The translations under genes and the position numbers were made by a program. A stretch of 18,945 nt of DNA, from positions 1-18,945 of the forward strand of contig JAZQHB010000059.1 of the NCBI GenBank assembly GCA_045540355.1. The letters are read 5' to 3'. The notes below the pieces were generated by a model. That model was not told the DNA's origin. It saw only the letters and a list, made by a program, of their open reading frames with translations, and searched no databases. Origin of the DNA: RGIG2945 sp045540355. Its GTDB lineage: Bacteria; Bacillota; Clostridia; Oscillospirales; Acutalibacteraceae. Shown here one piece after another: positions 6,531-14,458 of the stretch (its first letter is position 1; every line of letters begins with the position of its first letter).

Positions 6531-7745
6531 ATGAAAGAAGTAATGGGTGGCGTATGTGCCGCAAAGGGATTTAAAGCAGCAGGTGAGCATTGCGGAATCC
6601 GAAAAAATAAGACAAAAAGAGATGTGGCTTTAATTGTCAGCGAAACACGAGCTGCGGCTGCGGGCGTATACACAACAAATCTCTTAAAGGGTGCTCCTTT
6701 ATTGGTAACCAAAGATAATATTTCTGACGGCTATGCTCAGGCAGTTATCTGTAACAGCGGTAATGCAAATACTTGTAATGTTGACGGTGTTGAGGTTGCT
6801 GAAAAAACTTGTGAACTCGTAGCTAAAGCAACAGGTCTTAATGTAAAAGATGTCATTGTTGCATCAACAGGTGTTATTGGTTTACCTTTGAGCATTGAGC
6901 CTTTTGAAACGAATATGGATATGCTTGTTTCAAAGTTATCGACAGACGGCGGAAAAAATGCCGCAAATGCCATACTTACAACAGATACATTCAGAAAAGA
7001 AATTGCATATTCTTTTGAAATAGACGGAAAAGTCTGCACAATCGGCGGTATTGCCAAAGGCTCGGGTATGATTCATCCCAATATGGCAACTATGCTTTCG
7101 TTTATCACAACAGACGCTGCAATATCACCCGAAATGCTTCAGAAGGCACTTTCTGCCGATATTCAGGATACCTTTAATATGGTTAGTGTTGACGGCGATA
7201 CTTCAACAAACGATATGGTATGCATACTTGCTAACGGTATGGCTGAAAACAAGATGATTGATGCGGAAAATGCTGATTATGCAATTTTCAGAGAAGCACT
7301 CAATGCGGTAACATCTTTCCTCTGCCGTGAAATAGCAAAAGATGGTGAAGGTGCAACAAAGCTTATAACTTGCATCGCAAAAAATGCTGCAGACATCAAA
7401 ACAGCAAAAACAGTTGCAAAAGCAGTTATTTGTTCAAATCTCTTTAAAGCTGCAATCTTCGGTGAAGATGCTAATTGGGGCAGAGCTATGTGTGCAGTCG
7501 GTTACAGCGGTGCAGATATTGATATTGACAAAATTGACCTTGATTTTTCAAGCAAAGCAGGCGAAATTGCAATGTGCAGAAACGGTAAGGTTGTAGAATT
7601 TTCCGAAGAAAAAGCAAAGAAGGTTCTTATGGAAAATGAAATCACCGTAGTAGTTGATTTACGCATGGGTGATTGTGAAGCCACAGCTTGGGGTTGTGAC
7701 CTTACTTATGATTATGTAAAAATCAACGGCGACTACAGAACTTGA
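6531..7745 (+). CDS. argJ: Bifunctional ornithine acetyltransferase / N-acetylglutamate synthase
   Basis: ArgJ moves the acetyl group from N-acetylornithine to glutamate, so the acetyl group is recycled and no separate argE is required. The 404-residue precursor has the self-cleavage site KGSGMIHPNMATML; Thr187 would be the nucleophile exposed when the chain is cut before it. The oxyanion-hole Thr-Gly pair is in ASTGVIG (113-114). It also has the GNANTC motif at about 77-82 and the usual C-terminal INGDYRT. Whether it is mono- or bifunctional (also using acetyl-CoA) cannot be read reliably. The GAAAGG ribosome site is 12 bases from the ATG at 6531, longer than usual; Met5 at 6543 is an alternative start. 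Confidence 0.95.
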   Translation: MKEVMGGVCAAKGFKAAGEHCGIRKNKTKRDVALIVSETRAAAAGVYTTNLLKGAPLLVTKDNISDGYAQAVICNSGNANTCNVDGVEVAEKTCELVAKATGLNVKDVIVASTGVIGLPLSIEPFETNMDMLVSKLSTDGGKNAANAILTTDTFRKEIAYSFEIDGKVCTIGGIAKGSGMIHPNMATMLSFITTDAAISPEMLQKALSADIQDTFNMVSVDGDTSTNDMVCILANGMAENKMIDAENADYAIFREALNAVTSFLCREIAKDGEGATKLITCIAKNAADIKTAKTVAKAVICSNLFKAAIFGEDANWGRAMCAVGYSGADIDIDKIDLDFSSKAGEIAMCRNGKVVEFSEEKAKKVLMENEITVVVDLRMGDCEATAWGCDLTYDYVKINGDYRT

Positions 7746-7767
7746 TTGTGGGAAGAAGGCATATACA

Positions 7768-8634
7768 ATGAGAATTTCAAATAATGACAGGGCAAAGGTG
7801 CTTATTGAAGCACTCCCGAGTATAAAAAAATACAATGGAAAAACAGTTGTTATCAAATACGGCGGCAATGCAATGATTAGTGATGAGCTGAAAGATGCTG
7901 TTATGGGCGACATAGTATTGCTTGCTTTAATCGGTATTCGCGTTGTTTTGGTACATGGCGGCGGTCCTGATATTTCCAACACAATCAAAACTATGGGCAA
8001 GGAAACAAGATTTATCAACGGACTTCGTGTTACTGATGCCGAGACTGCAGAAATAGTTGAAATGGTATTGTGCGGTAAGGTCAACAAAGGTCTTGTCAAT
8101 CTTATAGGTAATAAAGGCGGTAAGGCAGTCGGTATCTCAGGTGTTGACGGACAGATGCTCAAGGCTACTTTTATCGACAAGGAATTAGGTTTCGTCGGTG
8201 AAATTTCAGAGGTCAACATAGAACTTGTTGAAAATATTCTTGATTCAGGTTACATACCGGTTATTTCAACAATGGCATGTGATGATGACGGAAATATATT
8301 CAATATCAATGCAGATACTGCAGCGGCTAAAATTGCAATAGCACTTGAAGCAGAAGCTTTGATTTCTATGACTGATATCGTGGGTCTTTTAAGAGACAGA
8401 TACGATACTGACTCACTTATCAAAGTGGTTGAGTCAAGTGAAGTGCAGGGACTTATAGATGACGGTATTGTAACAGGCGGTATGATACCCAAGGTCGGTT
8501 GTTGTGTTGATGCGGTCAATAACGGCGTAAAAAAGGTATTTATCATTGACGGAAGAATGCCCCATTCAATTTTAGTTGAGCTACTTACCGATGAGGGTAT
8601 CGGCACAATGTTTGTTAAGGAGTTGGATAAGTAA
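7768..8634 (+). CDS. argB: Acetylglutamate kinase, arginine-sensitive type
   Basis: ArgB phosphorylates N-acetylglutamate. The 288 residues carry KYGGNAM (Lys30, phosphate binding), VLVHGGGPDIS (62-70), the substrate loop FINGLRVTD (82-90), and a late ATP-binding region including TGGMIPKV. The extra N-terminal helix (residues 1-25, close to the Thermotoga pattern LLEALPYIK) and the C-terminal HSILVELLTDEGIGT (266-280) are the signature of hexameric kinases inhibited by arginine. With argJ recycling the acetyl group, this is the expected feedback point. The final TAA shares one base with the argD ATG, so the two are translationally coupled. Confidence 0.96.
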   Translation: MRISNNDRAKVLIEALPSIKKYNGKTVVIKYGGNAMISDELKDAVMGDIVLLALIGIRVVLVHGGGPDISNTIKTMGKETRFINGLRVTDAETAEIVEMVLCGKVNKGLVNLIGNKGGKAVGISGVDGQMLKATFIDKELGFVGEISEVNIELVENILDSGYIPVISTMACDDDGNIFNINADTAAAKIAIALEAEALISMTDIVGLLRDRYDTDSLIKVVESSEVQGLIDDGIVTGGMIPKVGCCVDAVNNGVKKVFIIDGRMPHSILVELLTDEGIGTMFVKELDK

Positions 8635-9794
8635 TGAACTATTTTTCTGATGACAGTAAATATATTGCAAATACATATAAAAGATTCGGTGTTGTTTTAA
8701 CACACGGAAAAGGCTCAAAGGTTTATGATGCTGACGGCAAGGAATACATTGACATGGCATCTGGTATCGCAGTTAATACATTCGGTATTGCTGACGAAAA
8801 ATGGATTTCTGCAGTCAATGAACAAGTCGGCAAAATTCAGCACGCATCAAATCTTTATTATACAGAGCCACAGATTAAGCTTTCAAAAATGCTTTGTGAA
8901 AAAGCAGGTATGAAGAAAGTATTTTTCTCAAATTCGGGGGCAGAAGCAAATGAATGTGCAATCAAAACCGCAAGAAAATATGCGGATATGAAAAATCCCG
9001 ATAAGAAAGTAATTTTAACGCTTATCAACAGCTTCCACGGCAGAACTGTTACAACTCTTACAGCAACGGGTCAGGACAAAATGCATGTAAGCTTCGGACC
9101 TTTCACAGAAGGTTTCAGATATATTCCTGCAAACGATATCGAGGCATTCAGAGCTGAAATCGCAAAAGGTGATGTCTGTGCAGTTATGTTTGAACTTGTT
9201 CAGGGTGAGGGTGGTGTCTTACCTCTTGAAAAAGCTTATGTTGATGAGTTGGTAAGTGTTGCCAGGGAAAACGATATTTTGGTTATTGTTGATGAAGTGC
9301 AGACAGGCAACGGCAGAACAGGTGAGATGTACTGTTATAAGAACTTTGGTTTTACACCTGATATCGTTTCAACTGCAAAGGGTCTCGGCGGTGGTTTGCC
9401 TATAGGTGCAACCATGTTCTCCGAGAAAACTGAAAATGTTCTCACCGCGGGTGATCACGGTTCTACTTATGGCGGCAACCCGATTTGTGCAGCAGGTGCA
9501 GTAAGTATTGTCGAAAGACTTGATGCTGAACTTTTTGCAGAAGTCAAGAAAAAAGGTGAATACATCAAAGAAAAGCTTATTACATTTGACGGTGTGAAAA
9601 GTGTTTCGGGCATGGGTCTTATGATGGGAATTGAAACCGAAAAGCCAGCCCCGGATTGTATTAAAGCGTGCATGGATAACGGACTTTTGGTTATCAGTGC
9701 GAAGGAAAAGGTCCGCTTGCTTCCTGCACTCAATATTTCTTGGGAAGACATAGACAAGGCACTTGAAATAATGAAAGATGCTTTTAAAAACTGA
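8634..9794 (+). CDS. argD: Acetylornithine aminotransferase
   Basis: A class III PLP aminotransferase of 386 residues converting N-acetylglutamate semialdehyde to N-acetylornithine with glutamate as amino donor. Motifs in order: FSNSGAEANECAIK (98-111, phosphate of PLP), FHGRT (134-138), FELVQGEGG (186-194), the cofactor Asp in IVDEVQTGNGRTG (Asp220), the Schiff-base lysine in STAKGLGGGLPIGA (Lys249), and DHGSTYGGNP (274-283). Family members can also act on succinylornithine or 4-aminobutyrate, but the operon position settles the role. Start overlaps argB by one base (TAATG) and the stop overlaps the next gene by one base (TGATG). Confidence 0.96.
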   Translation: MNYFSDDSKYIANTYKRFGVVLTHGKGSKVYDADGKEYIDMASGIAVNTFGIADEKWISAVNEQVGKIQHASNLYYTEPQIKLSKMLCEKAGMKKVFFSNSGAEANECAIKTARKYADMKNPDKKVILTLINSFHGRTVTTLTATGQDKMHVSFGPFTEGFRYIPANDIEAFRAEIAKGDVCAVMFELVQGEGGVLPLEKAYVDELVSVARENDILVIVDEVQTGNGRTGEMYCYKNFGFTPDIVSTAKGLGGGLPIGATMFSEKTENVLTAGDHGSTYGGNPICAAGAVSIVERLDAELFAEVKKKGEYIKEKLITFDGVKSVSGMGLMMGIETEKPAPDCIKACMDNGLLVISAKEKVRLLPALNISWEDIDKALEIMKDAFKN

Positions 9795-10420
9795 TGAAGC
9801 TTTACAAGTTTAATATAAACGATTTTACTGATGAGCTTTTTGATTCTTCATATAATGATTTATCTGCCGATAAAAAATCGAGAGTCGACAGAAACAAAAA
9901 TGAGAAAAACAAAAAGCTCATGGTAGCAGGAGATATGCTTTTAAAAAAAGCATTGAGTGAAAAAGACATTGTATCAACTGAGTTTTACAAAAACGCCAAA
10001 GGCAAGCCTTATATCAAAAATACACCGTATTATTTCAACATCAGTCACTCGGAAGATATCTGTATCTGTGCAGTATCTGACAAGGAAATCGGTGCGGATA
10101 TTGAGAAAATACGCAATGTGAATTTAAAGACTTCAATTAAATTTGCAACAGAAAATGAGCTCAGATACATCTTTGGTAAAATACCTGAAGATGATGATTT
10201 TAAAGCAGATTTCAATGAATCAACGATTGACTTGTTTTCACGCTTTTTTGAGATATGGACTTTGAAAGAGGCCTATTTCAAAATGCTCGGAACAGGAATA
10301 TCGTCAGACTTGAAATCAGTAGAATTTTTTATTGAAGAAAATAAAGTCATCTGTAACAAATATGCTCAGATGACTACAGATAAAAGTATTAACGGATATG
10401 TTATTTCAATATCTCAATAG
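9794..10420 (+). CDS. 4'-phosphopantetheinyl transferase, Sfp type
   Basis: The enzyme transfers phosphopantetheine from coenzyme A to a conserved serine of a carrier protein. The 208 residues have the Sfp-family motifs: KGKPYI (69-74), YFNISHSED (80-88), the magnesium-binding IGADIEKI (Asp102, Glu104), and FEIWTLKEAYFKMLGTGIS (152-170) with Lys158 and Glu159. Its ATG overlaps the argD stop by one base, so it is coupled to arginine synthesis genes although it has no role in that pathway. No carrier-protein, PKS or NRPS gene is in the window. It may modify the fatty-acid acyl carrier protein, since acpS is not beside nnr, or a carrier elsewhere. It lacks any signal peptide and is cytoplasmic. 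Confidence 0.9.
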   Translation: MKLYKFNINDFTDELFDSSYNDLSADKKSRVDRNKNEKNKKLMVAGDMLLKKALSEKDIVSTEFYKNAKGKPYIKNTPYYFNISHSEDICICAVSDKEIGADIEKIRNVNLKTSIKFATENELRYIFGKIPEDDDFKADFNESTIDLFSRFFEIWTLKEAYFKMLGTGISSDLKSVEFFIEENKVICNKYAQMTTDKSINGYVISISQ

Positions 10421-10431
10421 GAGGAACAATT

Positions 10432-12564
10432 ATGTCGTACGGCTATTTTAAAGATAACGGTGCAACTTATGTAATCAACACCGCATTCACACCATTGACT
10501 TGGAAAAACTTACTTTTTAATGACAATTATTTGCTCGACCTTTCTCAGAGAATGCAGGGAGTTGGCGAAACACTTTCCGATGTGTTTGTAAGAGAATCCG
10601 TAATCGGTGCAGAAAGAAAGTTTTATGTAAAGAAAGACGGTAACATCGTTGAATTGCTCAGAGAAAACGGAAGTGTTTATGAGTGCGAACAGCGTCTTTA
10701 TGAATCTGTTGTAAATGAAAAGTTTGCTGATTTTGAAACTTCAATCAGAGCGTTTGTACCGACAGAAGGTACTTATGAAATCTGGACGGCAACTCTTAAA
10801 AATACAAGTGATAAAGACGGAAAGTTTTCTCTTTATTCTTATGTGCCCTTTGAAAAAGGTACTGTTATGGCACAGACCACCGATTTTGATAAAGAAAATA
10901 ACTATGCTTTCAAAACAGGTTTTCCGTTCTATACATTCTATGAAGACTATGAAAAAGCAAAGGCAAAAATCAACTTCATTTATATGTATTCAGATGTTAA
11001 GGTTGACGCTTATGAATGTAATGTCAGTCGTTTCTTCGGAACAGACGACCACGCGATAATTCCGAAAACAATCAAGGAAGATAAGCTTCCCTGCAAGATG
11101 GCACAAAACGAATTCGGTTGCGGTGCACTTCAGCACGATATTACTCTCAAAGCAGGTGAGAGCAAAACAATCAACTTTATTATCGGTGTTGAGAAAAACA
11201 GAGAAGACATCAAAACTAATGTTGATATTGAAGCAGAATATAAAAAGGTAAAAGAACTCTGGGCTCAGAGAGCAGAAAGCTTCAGCATTGAAACTCCCGA
11301 CAAAGAGCTCAATTACATAATGAATTTCTGGATTAAGAAGCAATCAACATTCTTAGGTAAACTCAACAGAGGCGGCACATATTGCCCGATTCGTAATCAG
11401 TTGCAGGATGCAATGGGCTATTCCTTTGTTGACCCCGAAGATGCTTTCAAAGTGATTCTCAAGGTTATTAAAAATCAGGAATATAGCGGCTATATCAAGC
11501 AATGGGTAATGACAGACGGTTCGGCACCGCAGAAGCTTTGTCTTTTAAAGCATAGTGATGCTGCTATATGGTTGATTCTCTGTTTTGTTGAAATTATCAA
11601 CAAAACAGGTAAAGATGAATATTTCGATATGATGTTACCTTATGTTGATAACGATACCGAAGAACCTTTATATGTTCATCTTCAGAAGGCTGCACTTGAT
11701 ATGGCAAACACCGTTGGTGAACACGGCTTGTGCCTGATGCTTGACGGTGACTGGACAGATCCTCTCAACGGCCCCGGCAGACTTGGTAAGGGTGAATCAA
11801 CATGGAACACGCTCGGACTTATTTATTCTATCCGCCGACTTAATAAATTCAGATATTCCGAAGAGCTTGAAAAGATTGCCGATAAGCTTGATGATGCCGT
11901 TAATGAGCATTGTTGGGACGGTGAATGGTACTATGCCGGTATTGATGATTTCGGCAAACCCTACGGCTCACATAAAGATGAAGAAGCAAAGCAATTCCTT
12001 AATGCACAGACATGGGCAGTATTTTCAGGAGTTGCAAAGGGCGAAAGACTTGAAGCAATAATGAACTCAATGGAAAAATTGCACATTGATTTCGGTTACA
12101 GACTTTTTGCACCCGAATTTAATAAGTATAACGAAACATGGGGCAGAATCAGCGTTAAGCACCCGGGAACAACAGAAAACGGTGCAGTTTACTGCCACGC
12201 AAATATGTTCAAGGCTTTGGCAGATTGCCATGTTGGTGACGGAAACAAGGCTTGGAGAACTGTTCTTGATATACTTCCGCACAATCCGCAGAATCCCACC
12301 GAACAGAACAAACAGTTACCGACATTCATTCCGAATTATTACTTCACATTAGAGGGCGACAACTACGGCAGAACAAGCAACAATTACGGCACAGGCACAA
12401 TAGCTTGGCTTTTATGGGTAGTTTTAGAGCACATGATTGGCGTTCAGGCAACAGTTGACGGTATCAAAACAGTTAAACCATGTATGCCCGATGAATGGAA
12501 GAGTGTAAAAATAGCACGCAGATTCAAAGGCGAAAATCATGAGTTTACAATTGAGAATAAATAA
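10432..12564 (+). CDS. GH94-family inverting phosphorylase, specificity unknown
   Basis: The 710-residue protein has the GH94 (cellobiose phosphorylase-like) plan. An N-terminal beta-sandwich begins with YGYFKDNGATYVINTAFTPLTW (the FD/NxxxxYVIxxP-type start), a linker spans about 265-300, and an (alpha/alpha)6 barrel follows. Within the barrel are RNQLQDAMGY (321-330), the general-acid region MLDGDWTDPLN (436-446), and PGTTENGAVYCHANMF near the phosphate site. It is about 90 residues shorter than usual cellobiose or chitobiose phosphorylases, mostly in the N-terminal half, so substrate cannot be assigned. No signal peptide: it would act on imported disaccharides in the cytoplasm, releasing a sugar 1-phosphate. 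GGAGG overlaps the end of the PPTase gene and is 7 bases from the ATG, so it is the last gene of the arginine operon. Confidence 0.85.
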   Translation: MSYGYFKDNGATYVINTAFTPLTWKNLLFNDNYLLDLSQRMQGVGETLSDVFVRESVIGAERKFYVKKDGNIVELLRENGSVYECEQRLYESVVNEKFADFETSIRAFVPTEGTYEIWTATLKNTSDKDGKFSLYSYVPFEKGTVMAQTTDFDKENNYAFKTGFPFYTFYEDYEKAKAKINFIYMYSDVKVDAYECNVSRFFGTDDHAIIPKTIKEDKLPCKMAQNEFGCGALQHDITLKAGESKTINFIIGVEKNREDIKTNVDIEAEYKKVKELWAQRAESFSIETPDKELNYIMNFWIKKQSTFLGKLNRGGTYCPIRNQLQDAMGYSFVDPEDAFKVILKVIKNQEYSGYIKQWVMTDGSAPQKLCLLKHSDAAIWLILCFVEIINKTGKDEYFDMMLPYVDNDTEEPLYVHLQKAALDMANTVGEHGLCLMLDGDWTDPLNGPGRLGKGESTWNTLGLIYSIRRLNKFRYSEELEKIADKLDDAVNEHCWDGEWYYAGIDDFGKPYGSHKDEEAKQFLNAQTWAVFSGVAKGERLEAIMNSMEKLHIDFGYRLFAPEFNKYNETWGRISVKHPGTTENGAVYCHANMFKALADCHVGDGNKAWRTVLDILPHNPQNPTEQNKQLPTFIPNYYFTLEGDNYGRTSNNYGTGTIAWLLWVVLEHMIGVQATVDGIKTVKPCMPDEWKSVKIARRFKGENHEFTIENK

Positions 12565-12570
12565 TTAGCA

Positions 12571-12610
12571 TAACGGCTTGCAGCTCAATACTGCAAGCCG
12601 TTATTATACA
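12571..12610 (+). terminator. Hairpin terminator of the arg-PPTase-GH94 operon
   Basis: A perfect 13-bp stem (12571-12583 with 12591-12603) and 7-base loop starts 6 bases after the stop. The T tract is short and broken (TTATACA), so it may stop only part of the transcripts or act with the next hairpin. Confidence 0.75.
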
Positions 12611-12616
12611 TAAAGG

Positions 12617-12648
12617 AACCCCATCGAATTTGTTTCGATGGGGTTTGT
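12617..12648. terminator. Second hairpin, shared by convergent arg and rex transcripts
   Basis: AACCCCATCGAA (12617-12628) pairs perfectly with TTCGATGGGGTT (12634-12645) around 5 bases. It lies right after the rex stop on the minus strand and after the first hairpin on the plus strand. T-rich flanks are present on both sides but broken. Confidence 0.8.
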
Positions 12649-12649
12649 G

Positions 12650-13279
12650 TCATTTGTTTTTCATCTGATAACTCAAAGTCATAAGTGAATCATTAAGGTG
12701 AACATTTTCAACCGTAACATCAGGATATTTGCTTGAAATATCAAAGTGAGTGAAGTTCCAAAAACCTGTAACCCCTAACTCGATAAGCTTCTCAACGAGT
12801 GCAGAAGCAGCAGAGGTAGGAATGCAAAGGACAGCGACTTCAGGCTTGTTTTCAAGACAGAAGTCGGAAAGCTTTTCAATATCAAGTATTTCGATATTTT
12901 TAAGCTTTGTGCCGACAAGCTCCTTGTTATTGTCAAATATACCCGTGAGTGAAAAACCTCTTGATTCAAAGGACATGTGGGAAGCAACCGCTTTACCGAG
13001 ATTACCTGCACCGAGAAGAATGGTCTTACAAGTACGGTCAACGCCTAAAATCTTACCGATTTCATTATAAAGCTGCTCTACATTATATCCGTAACCTTGC
13101 TGACCGAAACCGCCGAAGCAGTTGAGATCCTGCCGAATTTGTGAAGCCGTTAACTTCATTCTCATGGAAAGCTCATTTGATGAAATTCTCAATGTACCGC
13201 TTTTTTTCAGTTCACCGAGGAATCTGTAATATCTCGGTAACCTCTTGATTACGGACATGGAAATTTTATTGTTATTCAC
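12650..13279 (-). CDS. rex: Redox-sensing transcriptional repressor Rex
   Basis: Rex binds DNA when NADH is low and lets go when NADH rises. The 209 residues show the winged-helix domain (KISMSVIKRLPRYYRFLGEL, then ELSMRMKLTASQIRQDLNCFGGFGQQGYGYNVE) and the NAD(H)-binding Rossmann domain beginning ILLGAGNLGKAVAS (about 87-100), followed by the usual C-terminal swapped helix. The GTG at 13279 is chosen because GAGGTG lies six bases upstream and it gives MNNNKISM, the typical Rex start; the GTG at 13288 has no site. The start overlaps the idh end by 8 bases (13272-13279), so the two are translationally coupled. It is the last gene of acn-idh-rex. Confidence 0.95.
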   Translation of the reverse strand: MNNNKISMSVIKRLPRYYRFLGELKKSGTLRISSNELSMRMKLTASQIRQDLNCFGGFGQQGYGYNVEQLYNEIGKILGVDRTCKTILLGAGNLGKAVASHMSFESRGFSLTGIFDNNKELVGTKLKNIEILDIEKLSDFCLENKPEVAVLCIPTSAASALVEKLIELGVTGFWNFTHFDISSKYPDVTVENVHLNDSLMTLSYQMKNK

Positions 13280-14444
13280 CAATAACACCTCTTACGGTTT
13301 CCATTACATAGTCGCCAAATTCGCTGCAGGTGCAACCTGTATCACGACCTGTGATAGTAAGTTTCTTTTCTTCATACATACAGATATCAAGAGCTTTTTC
13401 GAGCAAATCAGCTTTTTCCTGATAACCGATGTGTGAAAGCATCATAACTGTTGCACGAAGCATTGAGCAAGGATCAGCATACTGTCCGCGACCTTCTTTA
13501 ATCATACGTGGAGCTGAGCCGTGGATAGCTTCGAACATTGCATATCTCTTACCGATATTAGCACTACCGGCAGTACCTACGCCACCCTGGAATTCAGCAG
13601 CTTCGTCTGTGATGATATCACCGTAAAGGTTAGGAAGAATGAATACCTTGAAGTCTGTGCGACGCTTTTTATCGATAAGCTTTGCTGTTGTGATATCAAT
13701 ATACCATTCGTCTGTGATAATTTCGGGGTAATCCTTACCGACATTTTTGCAGATGTTAAGGAATTTACCGTCAGTTGTTTTAATAACATTTGCCTTTGTG
13801 ATGATGGAAACTCTTTCTTTGTTGTTTCTCTTTGCGTAATCGTAAGCAAGCTTTGCTATTCTTTCAGTACCCTCTGTTGTAGTAACAACAAAGTCCATAG
13901 CAAGGTCATCTGTTACATTGACACCGCAAGAACCTACTGCATAAGCACCTTCTGTGTTTTCTCTGAAGAAAGTCCAGTCAATACCCTCGTCAGGAACTTT
14001 AACAGGGCGAAGGTTTGCAAAGAGGTCGAGAGCCTTACGCATAGCAACATTAGCACTTTCAATGTTCGGGCAATCGTCACCTGCCTGGGGAGTAGTTGTA
14101 GGACCTTTTAATATAACATGACATGATTTTAATTCTTCAAGCACATCATCAGGGATAGCTTTGTTAGCTGCAATACGGTTTTCTAATGTAAGACCGTCGA
14201 TAACTTTAAACTGAACTTTGCCCGCCTTAACTTCGTCAGCTAAAAGAAATTCAGCAACTCTTGCAGATTCTTTTGTGATTGTGGGACCGATGCCGTCACC
14301 GCCGCAAACACCGATAATAATGGTGTCGAGCTTGCTGTAATCAACAAAATCACCCTGAGATTTAATTCTGTCTGAGCGTTCGGACTGCTCACGAGCAAGT
14401 TTTTCAAAATGTTCAACTGCAGCTTTGATTTGTTGTTCTGTCAT
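13272..14444 (-). CDS. Isocitrate dehydrogenase
   Basis: The 390-residue enzyme belongs to the isocitrate/isopropylmalate dehydrogenase family and would oxidatively decarboxylate isocitrate to 2-oxoglutarate. Motifs: GGDGIGPTIT (48-57), KGPTTTP (113-119), IESANVAMRKALDLFANLRPVK (Ser130, the residue that contacts the gamma-carboxylate in isocitrate enzymes), FRENTEGAY (160-168), NLYGDIITDEAAEFQGGVG with metal-binding aspartates, and FEAIHGSAPRM near the cofactor site. The Ser130 and aconitase neighbour favour isocitrate over isopropylmalate. I cannot settle NAD versus NADP by eye. An extra N-terminal region of about 38 charged residues precedes the Rossmann strand. GGAGGT stands before the ATG at 14444; aconitase ends 14 bases upstream. 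icd would be the usual symbol, left blank because cofactor type is unresolved. Confidence 0.9.
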   Translation of the reverse strand: MTEQQIKAAVEHFEKLAREQSERSDRIKSQGDFVDYSKLDTIIIGVCGGDGIGPTITKESARVAEFLLADEVKAGKVQFKVIDGLTLENRIAANKAIPDDVLEELKSCHVILKGPTTTPQAGDDCPNIESANVAMRKALDLFANLRPVKVPDEGIDWTFFRENTEGAYAVGSCGVNVTDDLAMDFVVTTTEGTERIAKLAYDYAKRNNKERVSIITKANVIKTTDGKFLNICKNVGKDYPEIITDEWYIDITTAKLIDKKRRTDFKVFILPNLYGDIITDEAAEFQGGVGTAGSANIGKRYAMFEAIHGSAPRMIKEGRGQYADPCSMLRATVMMLSHIGYQEKADLLEKALDICMYEEKKLTITGRDTGCTCSEFGDYVMETVRGVIGE

Positions 14445-14458
14445 TGTAAATACCTCCG

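Noticed and set aside
6520..6534. A four-codon frame (M-I-I-K-stop) whose TGA overlaps the argJ ATG, suggesting a coupling peptide
   Set aside because: The only ribosome site (GAAAGG at 6513-6518) ends one base before its ATG, too close to work, so it is probably chance.
7659..8219. A 186-codon minus-strand frame over the argJ end and argB
   Set aside because: It is Ser/Pro/Leu-rich as expected for the complement of argB coding sequence and lacks a start signal.
13521..14111. A 196-codon open frame on the plus strand inside the isocitrate dehydrogenase gene
   Set aside because: It is antisense to a well-matched enzyme, has odd cysteine- and valine-rich composition, no ribosome site and no recognisable motif.
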